Shown: piece after piece, positions 21,669 to 32,234 of the stretch | Position numbering within the stretch: the stretch's first letter is position 1 | Layout of the letters: each line of letters begins with the position of its first letter | From: Gracilaria gracilis | Taxonomy: Eukaryota; Rhodophyta; Florideophyceae; Gracilariales; Gracilariaceae | Direction of reading: 5' to 3' | Length of the DNA stretch: 64,000 bases | NCBI GenBank assembly: GCA_030374805.1 | Contig: JARGSG010000061.1 | Coordinates: 61,607-125,606, forward strand | Program-made: the position numbers and the translations under genes | Notes under the pieces: model-generated | Databases searched by the model: none | What the model was told of the DNA's origin: nothing | Seen by the model: the letters and a program-made list of their open reading frames with translations, nothing else

Positions 21669-23616
21669 AGGGTTAACCGGGACCCCCATCTTATCCCGAA
21701 TTGCGCGCCAGTTTCCCCAAGCGATTTACTATCCTCTGAAAGCATATATGGAGGACCGCGAACCAAAAGACCGACCCAAGCGTCAGTTGTATCGAGAGGC
21801 ATTGAAGCTTTGGCGTCCTATTGCTGCACCTCTACGAACTATTGCCTCTCCTGCTCATTTGCAAACTGCGATACGTTACGTGCAGCAGGCGAAAGAGCAA
21901 GTGCAGAAGGCCAACGCCAGGTACATAGCCGAGCGGAAAGACCTGGAGAAGATGGAAAGTGCCACGGAAGCAAGCGGTCAAGACCAATCCCGATTGATCG
22001 GAGAAAAGGAGCGTTTGAAAACTAATGTGTTGACTCCACGGAAGTTCTTGGAAAGATGCCTACATACGTGTCACTTGCAGGTGCAGCGACAGCGACAAAT
22101 CCAAGAGAGCATTCCCGGAGGTCAAGGACCGCATAATATGTTTTCTTTGAATCAATCAAGTTCTGCAATGGCGAAATCTGAGAAGGTGGAGAGTAAAGCA
22201 GATAAACAAGCCGACGCGAAGAATGGGAATGCGAATGCCAATGATCCTAAAGTCAAACGAGAAGAGCAGCGTACTTCAAAGACCCAAGTCGAAGCAACGA
22301 AAACCGCAGGACATGCGGCGGGCAATGTTTCCTCGACTGTACTGCGGACGCAATCCAGAATAAGCGCTCCTACTGCTAGACTGGGGGCCAGCGCTACCCC
22401 GTATGAGCTCGCGCATACGATCATGGCACAAATCGTCAAGTATCACCAAGTCATGTTTCTGGAACTAGAAGGCATTTCAACAGACCTATCGTGGCGAGTT
22501 AAGATTCAGAGGGGGGAGCTTCTACTTGGGCTCATGAACGCACTTTTGCTGAGATGCTATCAAAGTGGCACGAAGAGTTGGAAAGAGGAAATCATGCCCG
22601 CAATTCGCAGTGCATTGGAAGAGGTATCGAGGACCTCTTTCGGTATTGGGACTGGAACAAGTGAGCAGGGAGCTGTAGAACAGGAACCTGCTGCAGAATT
22701 GGCTGATCTCAAAGAAGGTTTTGCTGCGGAGTTGTCACCGCTGAGCGCGAAGGACTTTCCTAACGACGTGGACACATTTATTCGACGCTTGCGACGCTGG
22801 CAAGGAATCTTTCAGAGGCGTGTGGACGCGTTGCCTGAGTTTGTCAAGCTGGAAAATATATCCAAACAACTGCTGAACATTAATGGCAGCGATATTGAGG
22901 TGTTCGGACAATACTGTGACGTGGATGGGATAGAACCGTGTGCTGGACGGCACGTGACGATTCGACGCATCAGCGGTGACGTAAAGGTGATCCAGCGGGC
23001 AACGGGCTGCTTTCGAGGAATCAATGTGCTTGGAAGTGATGGGAAGTGGTATAAGTTCCTGGTGGAACACTATGTTGGACTACACGTTGAAATGGCAGAA
23101 AACCGTGCCGGGCAAATGTACCGGCTGCTGAACGAGTGGGTTTTCGCCAAGGACGCGGTGGCTGTGAGACATCGGGTTCACCTGGCCGTGCCGCAGTATA
23201 TTGCGACTGGCTTTCGCTCGCGGCTGGTATGCAACGAAGGTGAGGTCAGCAGCGTGTCGGAAGGGCTGGAGGAGTATCTGGAAAAGCGGGGCGAAAGCTG
23301 TGATGACGTGATCATGGCGTTCCGCGAAGCGGAGCAGGAGGCAAAGGAGCGACGGATGGGCGAGAAGGAGGACAATGCGTTGAGCGTCAGCGAAGTGTTC
23401 GACGCGCGGGTAGAGGCATACGAGACGGTGTGTCGTACGCGCGTTGGGGAGAACGTGTTCGCGGATTGGATCAAGGGGCGAATGCGCACGATGCGACAAC
23501 TGTTTTCGTTCCGGAAACGGTTCGCGGAGACGGTGGGATGTGGGTCACACGCACTCGGTATTAGGCCTGCTCTTGCGGATGGATTATACTCCCAATTTCG
23601 TCACGGCTCCACCTGA
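21601..23616 (+). CDS. TRRAP late FAT and pseudo-kinase N-lobe segment
   Basis: The frame starts mid-domain with VPSWMWLLWLSQLLQMLGR and then RQFPQAIYYPLKAYME, the end of the FAT domain. A low-complexity insert (about 22170-22330) follows, then CFRGINVLGSDGKWYKFLVE, the TRRAP pseudo-kinase N-lobe. TRRAP lacks catalytic kinase residues in all lineages, so their absence means nothing here. The frame joins the preceding one by a shift near 21600. It ends after FRKRFAETVGCGSHALG, about 250 residues short of the family C-terminus. Confidence 0.75.
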   Translation: MDVPSWMWLLWLSQLLQMLGRTEGLTGTPILSRIARQFPQAIYYPLKAYMEDREPKDRPKRQLYREALKLWRPIAAPLRTIASPAHLQTAIRYVQQAKEQVQKANARYIAERKDLEKMESATEASGQDQSRLIGEKERLKTNVLTPRKFLERCLHTCHLQVQRQRQIQESIPGGQGPHNMFSLNQSSSAMAKSEKVESKADKQADAKNGNANANDPKVKREEQRTSKTQVEATKTAGHAAGNVSSTVLRTQSRISAPTARLGASATPYELAHTIMAQIVKYHQVMFLELEGISTDLSWRVKIQRGELLLGLMNALLLRCYQSGTKSWKEEIMPAIRSALEEVSRTSFGIGTGTSEQGAVEQEPAAELADLKEGFAAELSPLSAKDFPNDVDTFIRRLRRWQGIFQRRVDALPEFVKLENISKQLLNINGSDIEVFGQYCDVDGIEPCAGRHVTIRRISGDVKVIQRATGCFRGINVLGSDGKWYKFLVEHYVGLHVEMAENRAGQMYRLLNEWVFAKDAVAVRHRVHLAVPQYIATGFRSRLVCNEGEVSSVSEGLEEYLEKRGESCDDVIMAFREAEQEAKERRMGEKEDNALSVSEVFDARVEAYETVCRTRVGENVFADWIKGRMRTMRQLFSFRKRFAETVGCGSHALGIRPALADGLYSQFRHGST

Positions 23617-24608
23617 AATGGCAGTCGGCACACCATCGACTTATGATTCATTGGAAATGCGTCCTTAGCATGATGGTGAGCTATCTTACATCGTATATGC
23701 AACAGTGCTTTGAACAATGTCATTTGGGCGAGACTAGTAACAGCAAGCCACAATTATAATTCAAGAGCGGCCCTCCACAAGTCAGAATGATGAGTTCACC
23801 CTTGCGACGAAACCTGTCGATTTCATAAGCGCTGTGACTGTAAGAACAGTTAAGCATTCACTGGAGATTCTCCGATCTCGACATGTACGAAACTGACATA
23901 CCCATAGCCTTTTCAATAGGGCTTTCATTCGTCGGAGAATCATTTTTCGTCTCGCGGCGGTTGTTTCCTTCCTCGTTGCTGGCGGTCTTAACCGAGCCAC
24001 GACATCGTTTTGCAGCTGCAGAGCACCGCTCGCGAGTTTGGCCGGCCCAAGTCGCGACATCGCGTAGAAGTCTGAATCAAATCGTCCTTCTCCTCGCTTC
24101 CTTTCTCTTCTTGTGTAGCTGGATTTCGAACGGCAGCGTCTATATATGCAGAACCTCGCATCTGGGGAACCCATGTTTTGGCGAGGTGTAAGTATCTCAA
24201 GTGTTTTCGCCACGACAACACCGCGCTCTCTCTCGATTTCTTAACACTTTTTTTGCGAGAGCGAGAAGGGGCTTCTTCTTCGGAGATGACCTCTGCGCCT
24301 TCGCGACTCTCGAGGCGATCGCTTTCTGGGGTCTCAGGTATCTCGTTCGGAGTTCTCTGACATTCTTCGTCAGCAGCTGGCACCCCGTTTTGGGATTCAG
24401 CCAACTTGGCTAGCCCCCGAACGACTATTGGATTGACACAAATGCTGAGGTAGGTCTAATTGTTTGTTCCCTTTCGAAACAAAACAAAGAAGCCACGACA
24501 GCAAGAGTAACTAAGTGGCAAGGAAAGCGTAAGACGTCGCATTGTTCTAATTAGATATATGTCTTTGTGGTAACGCGTTTACCGCGCTCTGTCTTCTAGC
24601 CTTCGACA
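23617..24608. other. Region between TRRAP relic and next gene
   Basis: A minus-strand frame at 23988-24404 (138 codons) starts with an acidic, Ser/Lys-rich segment (EEEAPSRSRKKSVKKSRE) and might be a small protein. Its tail and the overlapping frame at 23782-24213 are not protein-like. Neither is recognised. Confidence 0.3.
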
Positions 24609-25292
24609 TCATATGCTAGTCTTGTTGGTCCTGTAATTTAACTCCTCTATGGCGTTCTCGTCGGCATCCATACTAACGTCGACGAGTATGTCCCATACCG
24701 CCACGAAATAGGACCACAATCGGAAAGCAGTACGGTTTAAGATGCATATGCGTTGGAGAATTGCTCCACATGTTTCCCTAGTAATCCCTTTGTCGGGGTT
24801 TGGAGAATCGAGTAAGAGATCGCGAATTTCAATTGCCACCACGCGGATCTTAAAAAGATGACGGCCGCACTCTAAGAGCAAGCTCGCATATCGGCTGGAG
24901 AGTTCACCTCGAAAGTCATTCTTCAGGGCGCTGGGTAATTCAGTTAATACATTCTTGTCATACCCTTTGGCTAGTGCCTCTCTCAAGGCAAGAGCGAACG
25001 TGGGTTCTTTCGATTTAAGCATCACGAGGGCAATCTTTGTGTTCATATCGAGAGTGTGTTCGGCGGAGTCCATATTAACCAAAGCTGCGAAGGTACCTTG
25101 GGTGGTTGGCTGGGAAAGAAGAAAGAGACTTGTGCCAGTCAAGGAAATCGATGATGATGTTGCCTTTACGTTGCGGGGGGTGGAGGGGGGGGATCGCAGC
25201 GCGCTATTTTCAAGGGACTGCAGAAGCGCGGCAGGCGTTCGAGGCTCGAACACGGATACAAGGTGAACCGTGTACACGCTGGCGAATTCCAT
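24609..25292 (-). CDS. Hypothetical helical protein
   Basis: A 227-codon uninterrupted minus-strand frame. The more protein-like part begins at the internal Met of MDSAEHTLDMNTKIALVML (about codon 74), which may be the true start. Sequence is mostly amphipathic and helical (ALREALAKGYDKNVLTELP, FKIRVVAIEIRDLLLD), with no cysteine pattern, signal peptide or membrane segment. No family recognised. It is divergently arranged with the phosphotransferase-like gene starting at 25522, leaving about 230 bases that could hold both promoters. Confidence 0.5.
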   Translation of the reverse strand: MEFASVYTVHLVSVFEPRTPAALLQSLENSALRSPPSTPRNVKATSSSISLTGTSLFLLSQPTTQGTFAALVNMDSAEHTLDMNTKIALVMLKSKEPTFALALREALAKGYDKNVLTELPSALKNDFRGELSSRYASLLLECGRHLFKIRVVAIEIRDLLLDSPNPDKGITRETCGAILQRICILNRTAFRLWSYFVAVWDILVDVSMDADENAIEELNYRTNKTSI

Positions 25293-25521
25293 GCGCTATA
25301 CACGTGGCCGAAAAGCACTTGAGCCAAGATTACGATTTCGGCGTTAAGGTTTTGTCCGCATTTGGTCGTCGGAACGCCTCGGATTTCTCCCAGTGACCCC
25401 TAAACCTTCGTTTCGTCGCTGATGTCCCGCGCACAACTTGCGACTTAAGCTCTCTGTTTAAGTTGAACGCATTACTCTTATCATTAGCATTACCTTAATT
25501 CTCTTTGCTATCTACATCTAA

Positions 25522-26959
25522 ATGGCAGGTTCCATTGACTCGACGTCGAACTCTTTCGGCGACGATGAAAATAGTGTTTATCACTTGATAATCGTGAGCC
25601 CACACCGCGACAGGCTGCTGGCGGTACGAGACCCTTCGAGAACAAAAGCACTACCTTCGGTAACGCTTTCAAATACGCAAGTGTTCAACTGGGAGCAAAA
25701 CTGCGAGCAGCTCGTGAAAACGGTCAAACATCAGTTCGGTGTGCATTGGCTGTGTACTTGGCCCTTTTTGGAAAGCAGCAAGTGTCCCAGATATAGATGA
25801 AGACATTCTCGTTATAGAGAATTTACAACATAGCTCTCTCGAAAGCAAAAATAACGTGTCGTGGATTGCTAGAGAAGATATCTTCAAGGAAAAATGGAAG
25901 TCCGTAAAGGCAGAAATCGCAACTGAACTTCTACTATCTGCCTTTTTCGAAGACCAATCCTTCCGCTATGCACATTCAAAATCCCCTATTTGGCGCACAA
26001 TGGGTTGGTTTCGGGAAGTAGAAAGATGGGTACGTGATGTTCTATGCTTAACAGGATTTCTTGTCTTAGACATCAGCCATGTGCATAATACAGAGGACTC
26101 CGAGGTTCTCAGGGTTAAAGCAGTTGCAAACGGAGCAGCGCTTAGCACAGCCACGAAACCGCCAAGCGTTTTCTACGTAAAGACTGGTCGAGAGGACTCT
26201 TTCGAAGCAATTCTCACGAACAAGATAACCAGCTTTTCCGGAAGTATTGTCCCGAAGGTAGTGGCAGTTAATGAGGAGTGGAATACCTTTATTCAACACG
26301 ACGCCGGAACGCCTTTCTGTAGACCAGATCCCATACTTCTCTTGGGAGGACTTGCTGCGCTGCAGAGGACGTCCATATCACATCTGGAAGAACTGAAGAG
26401 GGTAGGGATGCACACCCACAGTGTGAAGTGGGTAATCAATAATATCGAAAAGATATTACGACACCCATTAATTAAGAATAACGGAGTTTTTGCAGACGAA
26501 GTGTTTCTTCTACAAAGGATCTCCGCTATCAAGTGCTTACTTCGGCATTTGGATTCCCATGGCCTTCCAGATACTATCGTACATGGTGATCTACATATTG
26601 GCAACATTGCAGTTGGAGAAGAGCAACAAGGGACTCCAACATGTAGTATCATCGACTGGGGCTCCGCGTTCCTTGGGAATCCCCTTCTCGACGTGGCTGT
26701 GCTTCTTGAGAATCTGGACTTGGAAGCTGATAGACACACGCAAACTGTTTTGCATTACTTAGCTTGCTGGGGTTGGCAAATACCAGTCCTTACGCTGAGA
26801 AACCTTCTGCGAATTGCCAGTCTCTGTTACTGGATGTTGAATTTGTACTATGCGATCCAAGGATGTCAACAAACTCCAGCTGGAGAACATAGGAATCTAG
26901 ATGAACTAGCCAGCGGTATACTGATAATGAGCCAGCATTTGGGAGACATCAAAGTCTAA
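25522..26959 (+). pseudogene. Aminoglycoside-phosphotransferase/choline-kinase-like kinase, one frame break
   Basis: The C-terminal half has the APH-fold signature: IVHGDLHIGNIAV (catalytic loop, Asp as base and Asn for metal) and CSIIDWGSAFLGNPLLDVA (the metal-binding Asp motif). Such enzymes phosphorylate small hydroxyl compounds; the substrate is unknown here. The frame from the ATG at 25522 gives an N-terminal segment (YHLIIVSPHRDRLLAVRDP) and must jump one base at about 25740-25760 to continue as LGPFWKAASVPDIDEDILV. Nothing suggests an intron that small. Either a single-base indel inactivates the gene or the assembly has an error. The rest of the 400-codon frame is intact. Confidence 0.6.
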
Positions 26960-27275
26960 GAAGCTTTAGCAGGTGCATAAAATCCCCCGCCCCTGTTTCT
27001 CCGTACAAAACGTGAACAGCTCTTCTATCTTCGGAAAGCCTTACATCGTCGACCCAAGCAACATTCATGCGAGTACGTTCTGATTTCCTAATGCATACAT
27101 CTTCTTGACGCAGCTTTCCCTCCGACATCCCTGGCGAAGGTTTGAACAATAGTTGTCGGGCTTTCCATCTTATAGAGTACATCTGAAGTACATTAATATG
27201 CCTGTTCTTCCCTTTTGTGACCCTTATGTGTTGTGTCACCCGTTCCCCTGCAAGGAGATGAGTTCCATTGCGCAC
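26949..27275 (-). CDS. Possible small hypothetical protein
   Basis: A 108-codon frame convergent with, and overlapping by a few bases, the end of the phosphotransferase-like gene. It is basic (MRNGTHLLAGERVTQHIRV) and has no recognisable motif. It could be chance. Confidence 0.25.
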   Translation of the reverse strand: MRNGTHLLAGERVTQHIRVTKGKNRHINVLQMYSIRWKARQLLFKPSPGMSEGKLRQEDVCIRKSERTRMNVAWVDDVRLSEDRRAVHVLYGETGAGDFMHLLKLLRL

Positions 27276-27435
27276 TTGTTCACCCGCAGCGGTTGACCAG
27301 CACTACGTGGTTCACCGTTTTACACTCGTTCCTAGCTTAAGCAAGGATAATGCCATGAGAGACATGTGTTTGTTTTATCTTTACCGTGTACGTGGGCGAT
27401 GCCGTAGATTGGGACACCGCCGAACAATGCTCAGG
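27276..27435. other. Short intergenic spacer
   Basis: Nothing recognised. Confidence 0.3.
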
Positions 27436-28662
27436 TTAGCCTAAGAAACTCTGAATTTCAAACGAATGCAATGTACTTCCTTCATCTGCTTCGTCGGCAT
27501 CAGCTTCAGGTTGGGGTGGAGTGGGGCAAGAAGGTCTCAAGGCTTTCGCACACTCTTCACATGATTGTGCCAAAGATGTCGCTTTCTGATTCTGCACTAC
27601 CGATAGCCACATGTCCGGGTGCAAGGCGTTGAAATACTGACCTTCTTCTACAACGACATAGGAAACAATAGTTATGTTGCGTAAGAGCTCGGAAAGAACG
27701 TCAGCAACAACCTGATCACAACTTTCCACAGCTCCCTCACCCCTAGCCAGAACTGACTCACTCAGCTCCTGTGCGAATGATTGAAAGTTCGCCCAAACGC
27801 TGGCAATAATTGTCTGAATGTGACAATCACGAATCTGAGGTGTTTGAAACCCATGGCCTACGTAGCAACCGTAGCTCAGAACATGAGTTCTGTTTTCCTT
27901 CTCATCAAAGTTCACACAAAACTCGCGGTGTTGATAGTAGATACGGGCTGCTTCTCGCAGTAACGGTGGAAGCGGAGTTTGAGTCATTCTCATTACGGTG
28001 GCTACCCATGGCTGGAAGTCTTCGAAGACTGCATCTGTCGCCAATCCTGGAACTACCAACCCTGTATCTGTTACTTCCTGCCCCCATGCGCGAAAAAGCG
28101 CACCTTTCTTTTCTTCTTTGAACACAAAACTGGCAGGAAGAATGTTCTCCCATTGTTGAAATAACTCTTCCGAAAGCTCCTCCATGCTTCGCATCTTATC
28201 CGAAGATCCTCGTGGTAAACAATTTCGCATAATCTCGACGCACCTATTTGGATCTGGATCACCTCCAATGACGAAATAGAGCACAGAATGAATCATAAAT
28301 GGAAACAATGCTACCACCGGTAGCTCATGTAACGTTTTCGGAAGCATCGCGCAGATCTCGAGGAAACGCATCGGATTGCTGTGTTTGCGTTCATCCCACG
28401 ATTTGGAAAGACTATCACCTTCCTTCTGGTAGTGGGAGAGGTTGGGAAAACACTCGTCGCACAAATACGCCTTCAGTGCTCCAAGGTGTAGTACGAACGC
28501 CTTCTGGCTTCTACGAAAAATGGTAGCCGTATCTCTACCGTCGTTTATCAGTTGCACTTTTTGGTTCTCCTGGGCCTGAACCGACATCAGCTTTAATGCA
28601 TCGCAGATGTTCATTCGATTGGCTTTTTTTCGAATGTTGGTTACACCTTTCCACACATCCAA
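27436..28662 (-). CDS. Hypothetical 408-aa protein, intact
   Basis: A clean minus-strand frame with even amino-acid use and mainly helical sequence (SMEELSEELFQQWENILP, VADVLSELLRNITIVSYVV). The mid-region has hydrophobic LPVVALFPFMIHSVLYFVIG, long enough for one membrane pass but with a mixed profile. The C-terminus is acidic and Pro-rich (PPQPEADADEADEG). No catalytic motif or family recognised. Length, lack of breaks and ordinary composition make it one of the better candidates for a working host gene in this window. Confidence 0.6.
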   Translation of the reverse strand: MDVWKGVTNIRKKANRMNICDALKLMSVQAQENQKVQLINDGRDTATIFRRSQKAFVLHLGALKAYLCDECFPNLSHYQKEGDSLSKSWDERKHSNPMRFLEICAMLPKTLHELPVVALFPFMIHSVLYFVIGGDPDPNRCVEIMRNCLPRGSSDKMRSMEELSEELFQQWENILPASFVFKEEKKGALFRAWGQEVTDTGLVVPGLATDAVFEDFQPWVATVMRMTQTPLPPLLREAARIYYQHREFCVNFDEKENRTHVLSYGCYVGHGFQTPQIRDCHIQTIIASVWANFQSFAQELSESVLARGEGAVESCDQVVADVLSELLRNITIVSYVVVEEGQYFNALHPDMWLSVVQNQKATSLAQSCEECAKALRPSCPTPPQPEADADEADEGSTLHSFEIQSFLG

Positions 28663-29199
28663 GAAAGGAAGCTCTCACGACGGAAGAGATTTGAGCACCT
28701 TCCAAAAGGTGTGCGATGTGCACGCTCATGACGGCGGATGATCGTTCCGTACGCTTGTGGGAAGCAAAGTGCTTTTGGGAACTGCGAGCGCTTTGGGGTT
28801 TTAGCGGTGGGCGGCCGCCGCGAGGTGCAAGTGTGGGGGGTTGCGGAGTCCGCAATGCGGACTGGACACACGTTTGGTTGGACATGACTCCAAGAGTGGG
28901 GTTACGCCTTTATTTGATTTGCACGATGGGGCCCTCCTCGAGCGTTTCTTGGCAACGTTTTGCACCGTGCCGACACCACGCACCAAGTCAAGGAGCGCCA
29001 ACGCTTCCACCGTTCCACCCTGAGATGTGTTAACAGCCATCAACGATGCCGCCCAACCTCACCCGCGCAGGGTCTCCCCCGCTTCATGTTCATCGTGTTC
29101 ACACACGGGCCATAACGCGCCCAGACATTCCCTTCCATCGTATACCACAACTGCTTGTCCGCGACCAATTTTTCTTCTTTCCTCGTCGAATCGTACCGA
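28663..29199. other. Non-coding or decayed sequence
   Basis: A plus-strand remnant reads GHDSKSGVTPLFDLHDGA near 28880-28945. Its DNA recurs, diverged, near 33831. I see no complete gene. Confidence 0.35.
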
Positions 29200-31855
29200 C
29201 TACCCTCCAAGCTCTCTCTTCACCCACGCTTTTGCCATACGCATTGTTGAACAAGCCTTGAAGCCCACTTGTTTTTCGACTCCACCCGCGATACATTCCG
29301 GTTCCGCTCCGATCCAGTCAGCTGTATCACACCAAACTCCAGTACTCCTCAAACACTCATGCTCGTGTGATACCACGATGATATCTTTTCCGCGTCGCTC
29401 CACCACAAACTTTGCTTCCGCCAAATCAGCGATCTCGTCCTCTGGGTGCCCAATGCTCGCCATCGCCTGCACCCAGCACTACCATCCCACCACCTACAGC
29501 ACCAGCGTCATCAGCCCCTCCAACGACTTGATATCGCTCGACCACGCAGCTCTCGTCGCCACCGTCACCACCCCGTCCGCGACAACGTCTGCCGTACCAT
29601 CCAGATCCGCTCGCCGTCGTCACGCTCGATCGCCGTGCTGATGTTGCTCAACACCCGCGCGTACTACAGCCGCGACACGTTCTCGTCCTACGTCTTGCGC
29701 GGCCGCAGCAGCAACCCCTTTTGCACCTAGTCCTCCGGCGTCGCGTCCCCCACCTCCGCCACCTCGCGAGCGATCGGGATCTGCACCCCAAAGCAGTCCT
29801 GGATGGCCCGCGTCGCGTGCTCCACAGTTTTGTTGCGGTTCACGCCCACCACCGTGCCGAACAACCCGTCCGTCAGCGTCAAATTCTGCCGCAGGCGCGA
29901 CAGGTACACGTAATACGGACTCTTCAACACCGCAAAGTACAACCGCTTGATCGAATTCTCGTACAGCCATTTGCACCACGAAAACTCCATTGGCTCCTCC
30001 ATTCCAACGTCCAGTGCTAGCTCCAGGCTCTTCTCCGACTTGCAAAAGTGCGCCAGCTTCATCCGAACTTCACTCCGCTCACCTTGAGTCTGGTTCACGT
30101 ACGCCGCCACCGCGCTCAGGCTCGAGTTCTCCTGTCGCATCGTTCAGTCTCGCCCTCAGCGCGCCTCTGCCCTTTGCGTTTATGCCGGTCCGCACCTCTT
30201 CCACGCGTCCGCATGGGCTTTTCCTCAACACCGCCAGTACTAACTGCTCTTTCATCACTTCGTACACGTTCAACCAGATCCCGACGATTTCTTCGTCGCT
30301 TACTTCCATGCTCTGTCGAAGCCTTGTCCCCGAAGTGCCTTCCGAATACGACGCCAAAATCAGCTCTGGAGTGAGGTCATAAAAGTCCAACAGGTCTTGT
30401 AACTGCTGCAGAGCCGCCGTGTCCGGTGTTCGTTGAACGGCGTTGATAGTGATGTTCACCAGCAAGTACAGCGTTTCTGCGTTGTAGACAGGTTGTAGAT
30501 CACCCCAAGGTCTGGCGTTAAACTGGCAAGCGCCGTCGCCATACGCACGTATCCCGCACTCCGGATGGCATTGGGTACCGAATTCGCCGCAATCTGGTTC
30601 AAACCAGCTGTGAAGTTTGCCCGAGTCCGTACTGTATGAACTACCCCTGGCCGACAGAATGAACTTCACCATGTCGGTTCCTACTTGGTGGTAGTCTGAA
30701 TGGTCATCAGCAACAAACGCGTCTTCAGAATCGGCGGCAAACGAGGAAAGGTCCGCTTCATTGTCAGCACTAGTTGTAAGCAAGAGGTTCTCCCCCGTCG
30801 TTGAGGCAAGCAAGGTGAAACCAAGCGACTCATACACGTCGAACCGCACGCTATAGTTTCCCGCCGTTCCTAACTTGAAGCTCACAAACTCTGTGCCTTG
30901 ACATCCACCGACGCAACTTTCGAACCCGAACTCATCAGTTACCAGGAAGAAGAACTTAAAGCCCCCATCATAGTTGGCATGCGCCGATAATGTAAATGTG
31001 TCGTTTGTAGTACCGGCGGATCTTGGGAGCTTTCCAATGGTGACCGTGGGTTGCTCAATGGTCTTCAACGAGATGGTCTGCTCGTTCACACCAAAGCCAG
31101 CACGGAATGTCCCGATCAGAAACGGAGACTCAGTGTCCGGAGAAAGCACGTTTACCTTAATGACAAGTGAGTCTCTGCCAGCTTCAGCCCCCGCTTTATA
31201 GTATCCTGCGAACGTCAGCAGGTTTTCATCGGTAGCCAAAAGCGTTTGTGCTTGGGAGGTTGGCAAGAGCGCTTCATATGACCATCATGATGTAGTTTCA
31301 TTTGCGTCTGAGACGGGCGTGATCACAACATCTTCGTAATACTTCACATTCGTTAGATCCACAGCCGTAGGGAGGTTATCGATAACAGTGATACCAGAGC
31401 GCGATTCCTAAATCTGCGGCGTGTCTTCCGGAAGAATCAATGTTGATGTCACAATCTCAGAGTTTCTTTCAATTAGAGCCCCAGTCGCGTTTTGCGAAGT
31501 CTTTGACACCTGCAATGAATATTCAATGTACATTGGACCGGAACGCTTCTGCACAGATTGAAGCGCACTGGAAGAAACAGTGAATTCAGCTTGTTAAAGC
31601 ATCCTCAGGCATGAGATTCGCATCGCATTCGTCCGAAAAGTCAAGGGCTGAATTCCAGCTAAAACGAAATGACCATTGATAACGCAAACCTTTAGCGTCG
31701 TGCCCTGACAGTACCCGATGATCGGGATCACTGGATCCCAACGCGGTGTTCACGAAATCTTGACTTGATGAGACCAGCTGAGACACCTCTCCTCCATTTG
31801 TCTGCGCCAAGAGCTCTACGGGACTGATCACGACGGTTGTTGACTTTCGCCACAC
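29200..31855 (-). pseudogene. REJ-like large surface-protein pseudogene
   Basis: The longest minus-strand frame (30079-31266, 395 codons) carries beta-rich segments such as FTLSAHANYDGGFKFFFLV, TAGNYSVRFDVYESLG and HSWFEPDCGEFGTQCHPECG. This resembles the extracellular REJ/PKD-like modules of large polycystin-type or algal surface proteins; I hold that assignment with moderate confidence. Upstream (31300-31855) the same protein continues through several stops (YQWSFRFSWNSALDF). Downstream it continues in frames at 29727-30140 (FSWCKWLYENSIKRLYFAV) and 29200-29472 (GVWCDTADWIGAEPECIAGG). Multiple stops and frame changes make it a pseudogene. A diverged scrap of it lies at 320-475. Confidence 0.5.
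30079..31266 (-). CDS. Longest open segment of the REJ-like pseudogene
   Basis: An open frame of 395 codons whose first 330 residues are protein-like: repeated aromatic/Gly-rich beta segments, then helical AALQQLQDLLDFYDLTPEL. The last 50 codons are Arg/Gly-rich and are a frame-shifted tail; the true continuation is in the overlapping frame ending at 29727. No signal peptide begins the frame, consistent with an internal fragment. Confidence 0.45.
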   Translation of the reverse strand: MPTSQAQTLLATDENLLTFAGYYKAGAEAGRDSLVIKVNVLSPDTESPFLIGTFRAGFGVNEQTISLKTIEQPTVTIGKLPRSAGTTNDTFTLSAHANYDGGFKFFFLVTDEFGFESCVGGCQGTEFVSFKLGTAGNYSVRFDVYESLGFTLLASTTGENLLLTTSADNEADLSSFAADSEDAFVADDHSDYHQVGTDMVKFILSARGSSYSTDSGKLHSWFEPDCGEFGTQCHPECGIRAYGDGACQFNARPWGDLQPVYNAETLYLLVNITINAVQRTPDTAALQQLQDLLDFYDLTPELILASYSEGTSGTRLRQSMEVSDEEIVGIWLNVYEVMKEQLVLAVLRKSPCGRVEEVRTGINAKGRGALRARLNDATGELEPERGGGVREPDSR

Positions 31856-32192
31856 TCAACGAACCATCCAACTTCTTCACAGTCCGACTAGAATCTACGC
31901 CTACAACACTTTGTCCGTCGTTGGACAGCGCAGCTCTTTTGAAACCTCCCACCATTTCGGCAGTGCTTTGACTGCCGTACTTCAGATTGTATCTCACCAT
32001 TTGCATCTTTTCACCAACGTCCAGGCAGAGAACCTTCAACTCGTTCTCCTTCTTCACCACTCCTAAAGCGATCCCTTCCACTGAAATCTGCTCCAACACT
32101 GCCCCGCCTGCAGCTGTCAAGAAAACTTTCTGTGCCTTCAACCATGGTTTCTGGGCCATCGCTTCAACGTCTTGCATAAACTTATGCGTCAT
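31790..32192 (-). pseudogene. Fragment of a second NB-ARC/WD40 receptor gene
   Basis: The minus-strand frame reads MAQKPWLKAQKVFLTAAGG then GIALGVVKKENELKVL and SQSTAEMVGGFKRAALSNDG. These align with the linker between NB-ARC and WD40 in the 4.6-8.7 kb gene (KPWLKASEGLLEQAGAG and RVDFMLMKPDVIWILSF). It runs directly into REJ-like sequence near 31790-31855, so two unrelated relics are fused here. Only the linker and perhaps one decayed WD40 unit remain. Confidence 0.6.
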
Positions 32193-32234
32193 GTCGCATT
32201 GCTCAGAATACTGTATCAGCCGTCCGTACAGCTG

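Larger units (their letters stand above)
17147..23616 (+). pseudogene. TRRAP/Tra1-type pseudo-PIKK gene, decayed and C-terminally truncated
   Basis: Successive frames carry the C-terminal half of TRRAP/Tra1, the scaffold subunit of SAGA and NuA4 acetyltransferase complexes that binds activators. Order: late HEAT repeats (EIRRLGLDLVDLFSSWEE), then the FAT region with LKSYGSPLRQEFFEIYE and ERWIECAKNLCQWEVLTEF. Next comes TPR-like FAT sequence (AVKCYLKAVRFGSRRARAFL), then the inactive PI3K-like domain (SDGKWYKFLVEHYVG). Breaks include stops at 17515 and 18613, an in-frame TAG at 20865 and a frameshift near 21600. The frame ends at 23616, well before the expected C-lobe and FATC domain. The N-terminal two thirds are absent from the window. 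A second fragment of the same region lies at 34.3 kb. Confidence 0.85.

Noticed and set aside
29027-29641. 204-codon plus-strand ORF
   Set aside because: Antisense shadow of the REJ-like pseudogene; Ser/Thr/Pro-rich with no motif.
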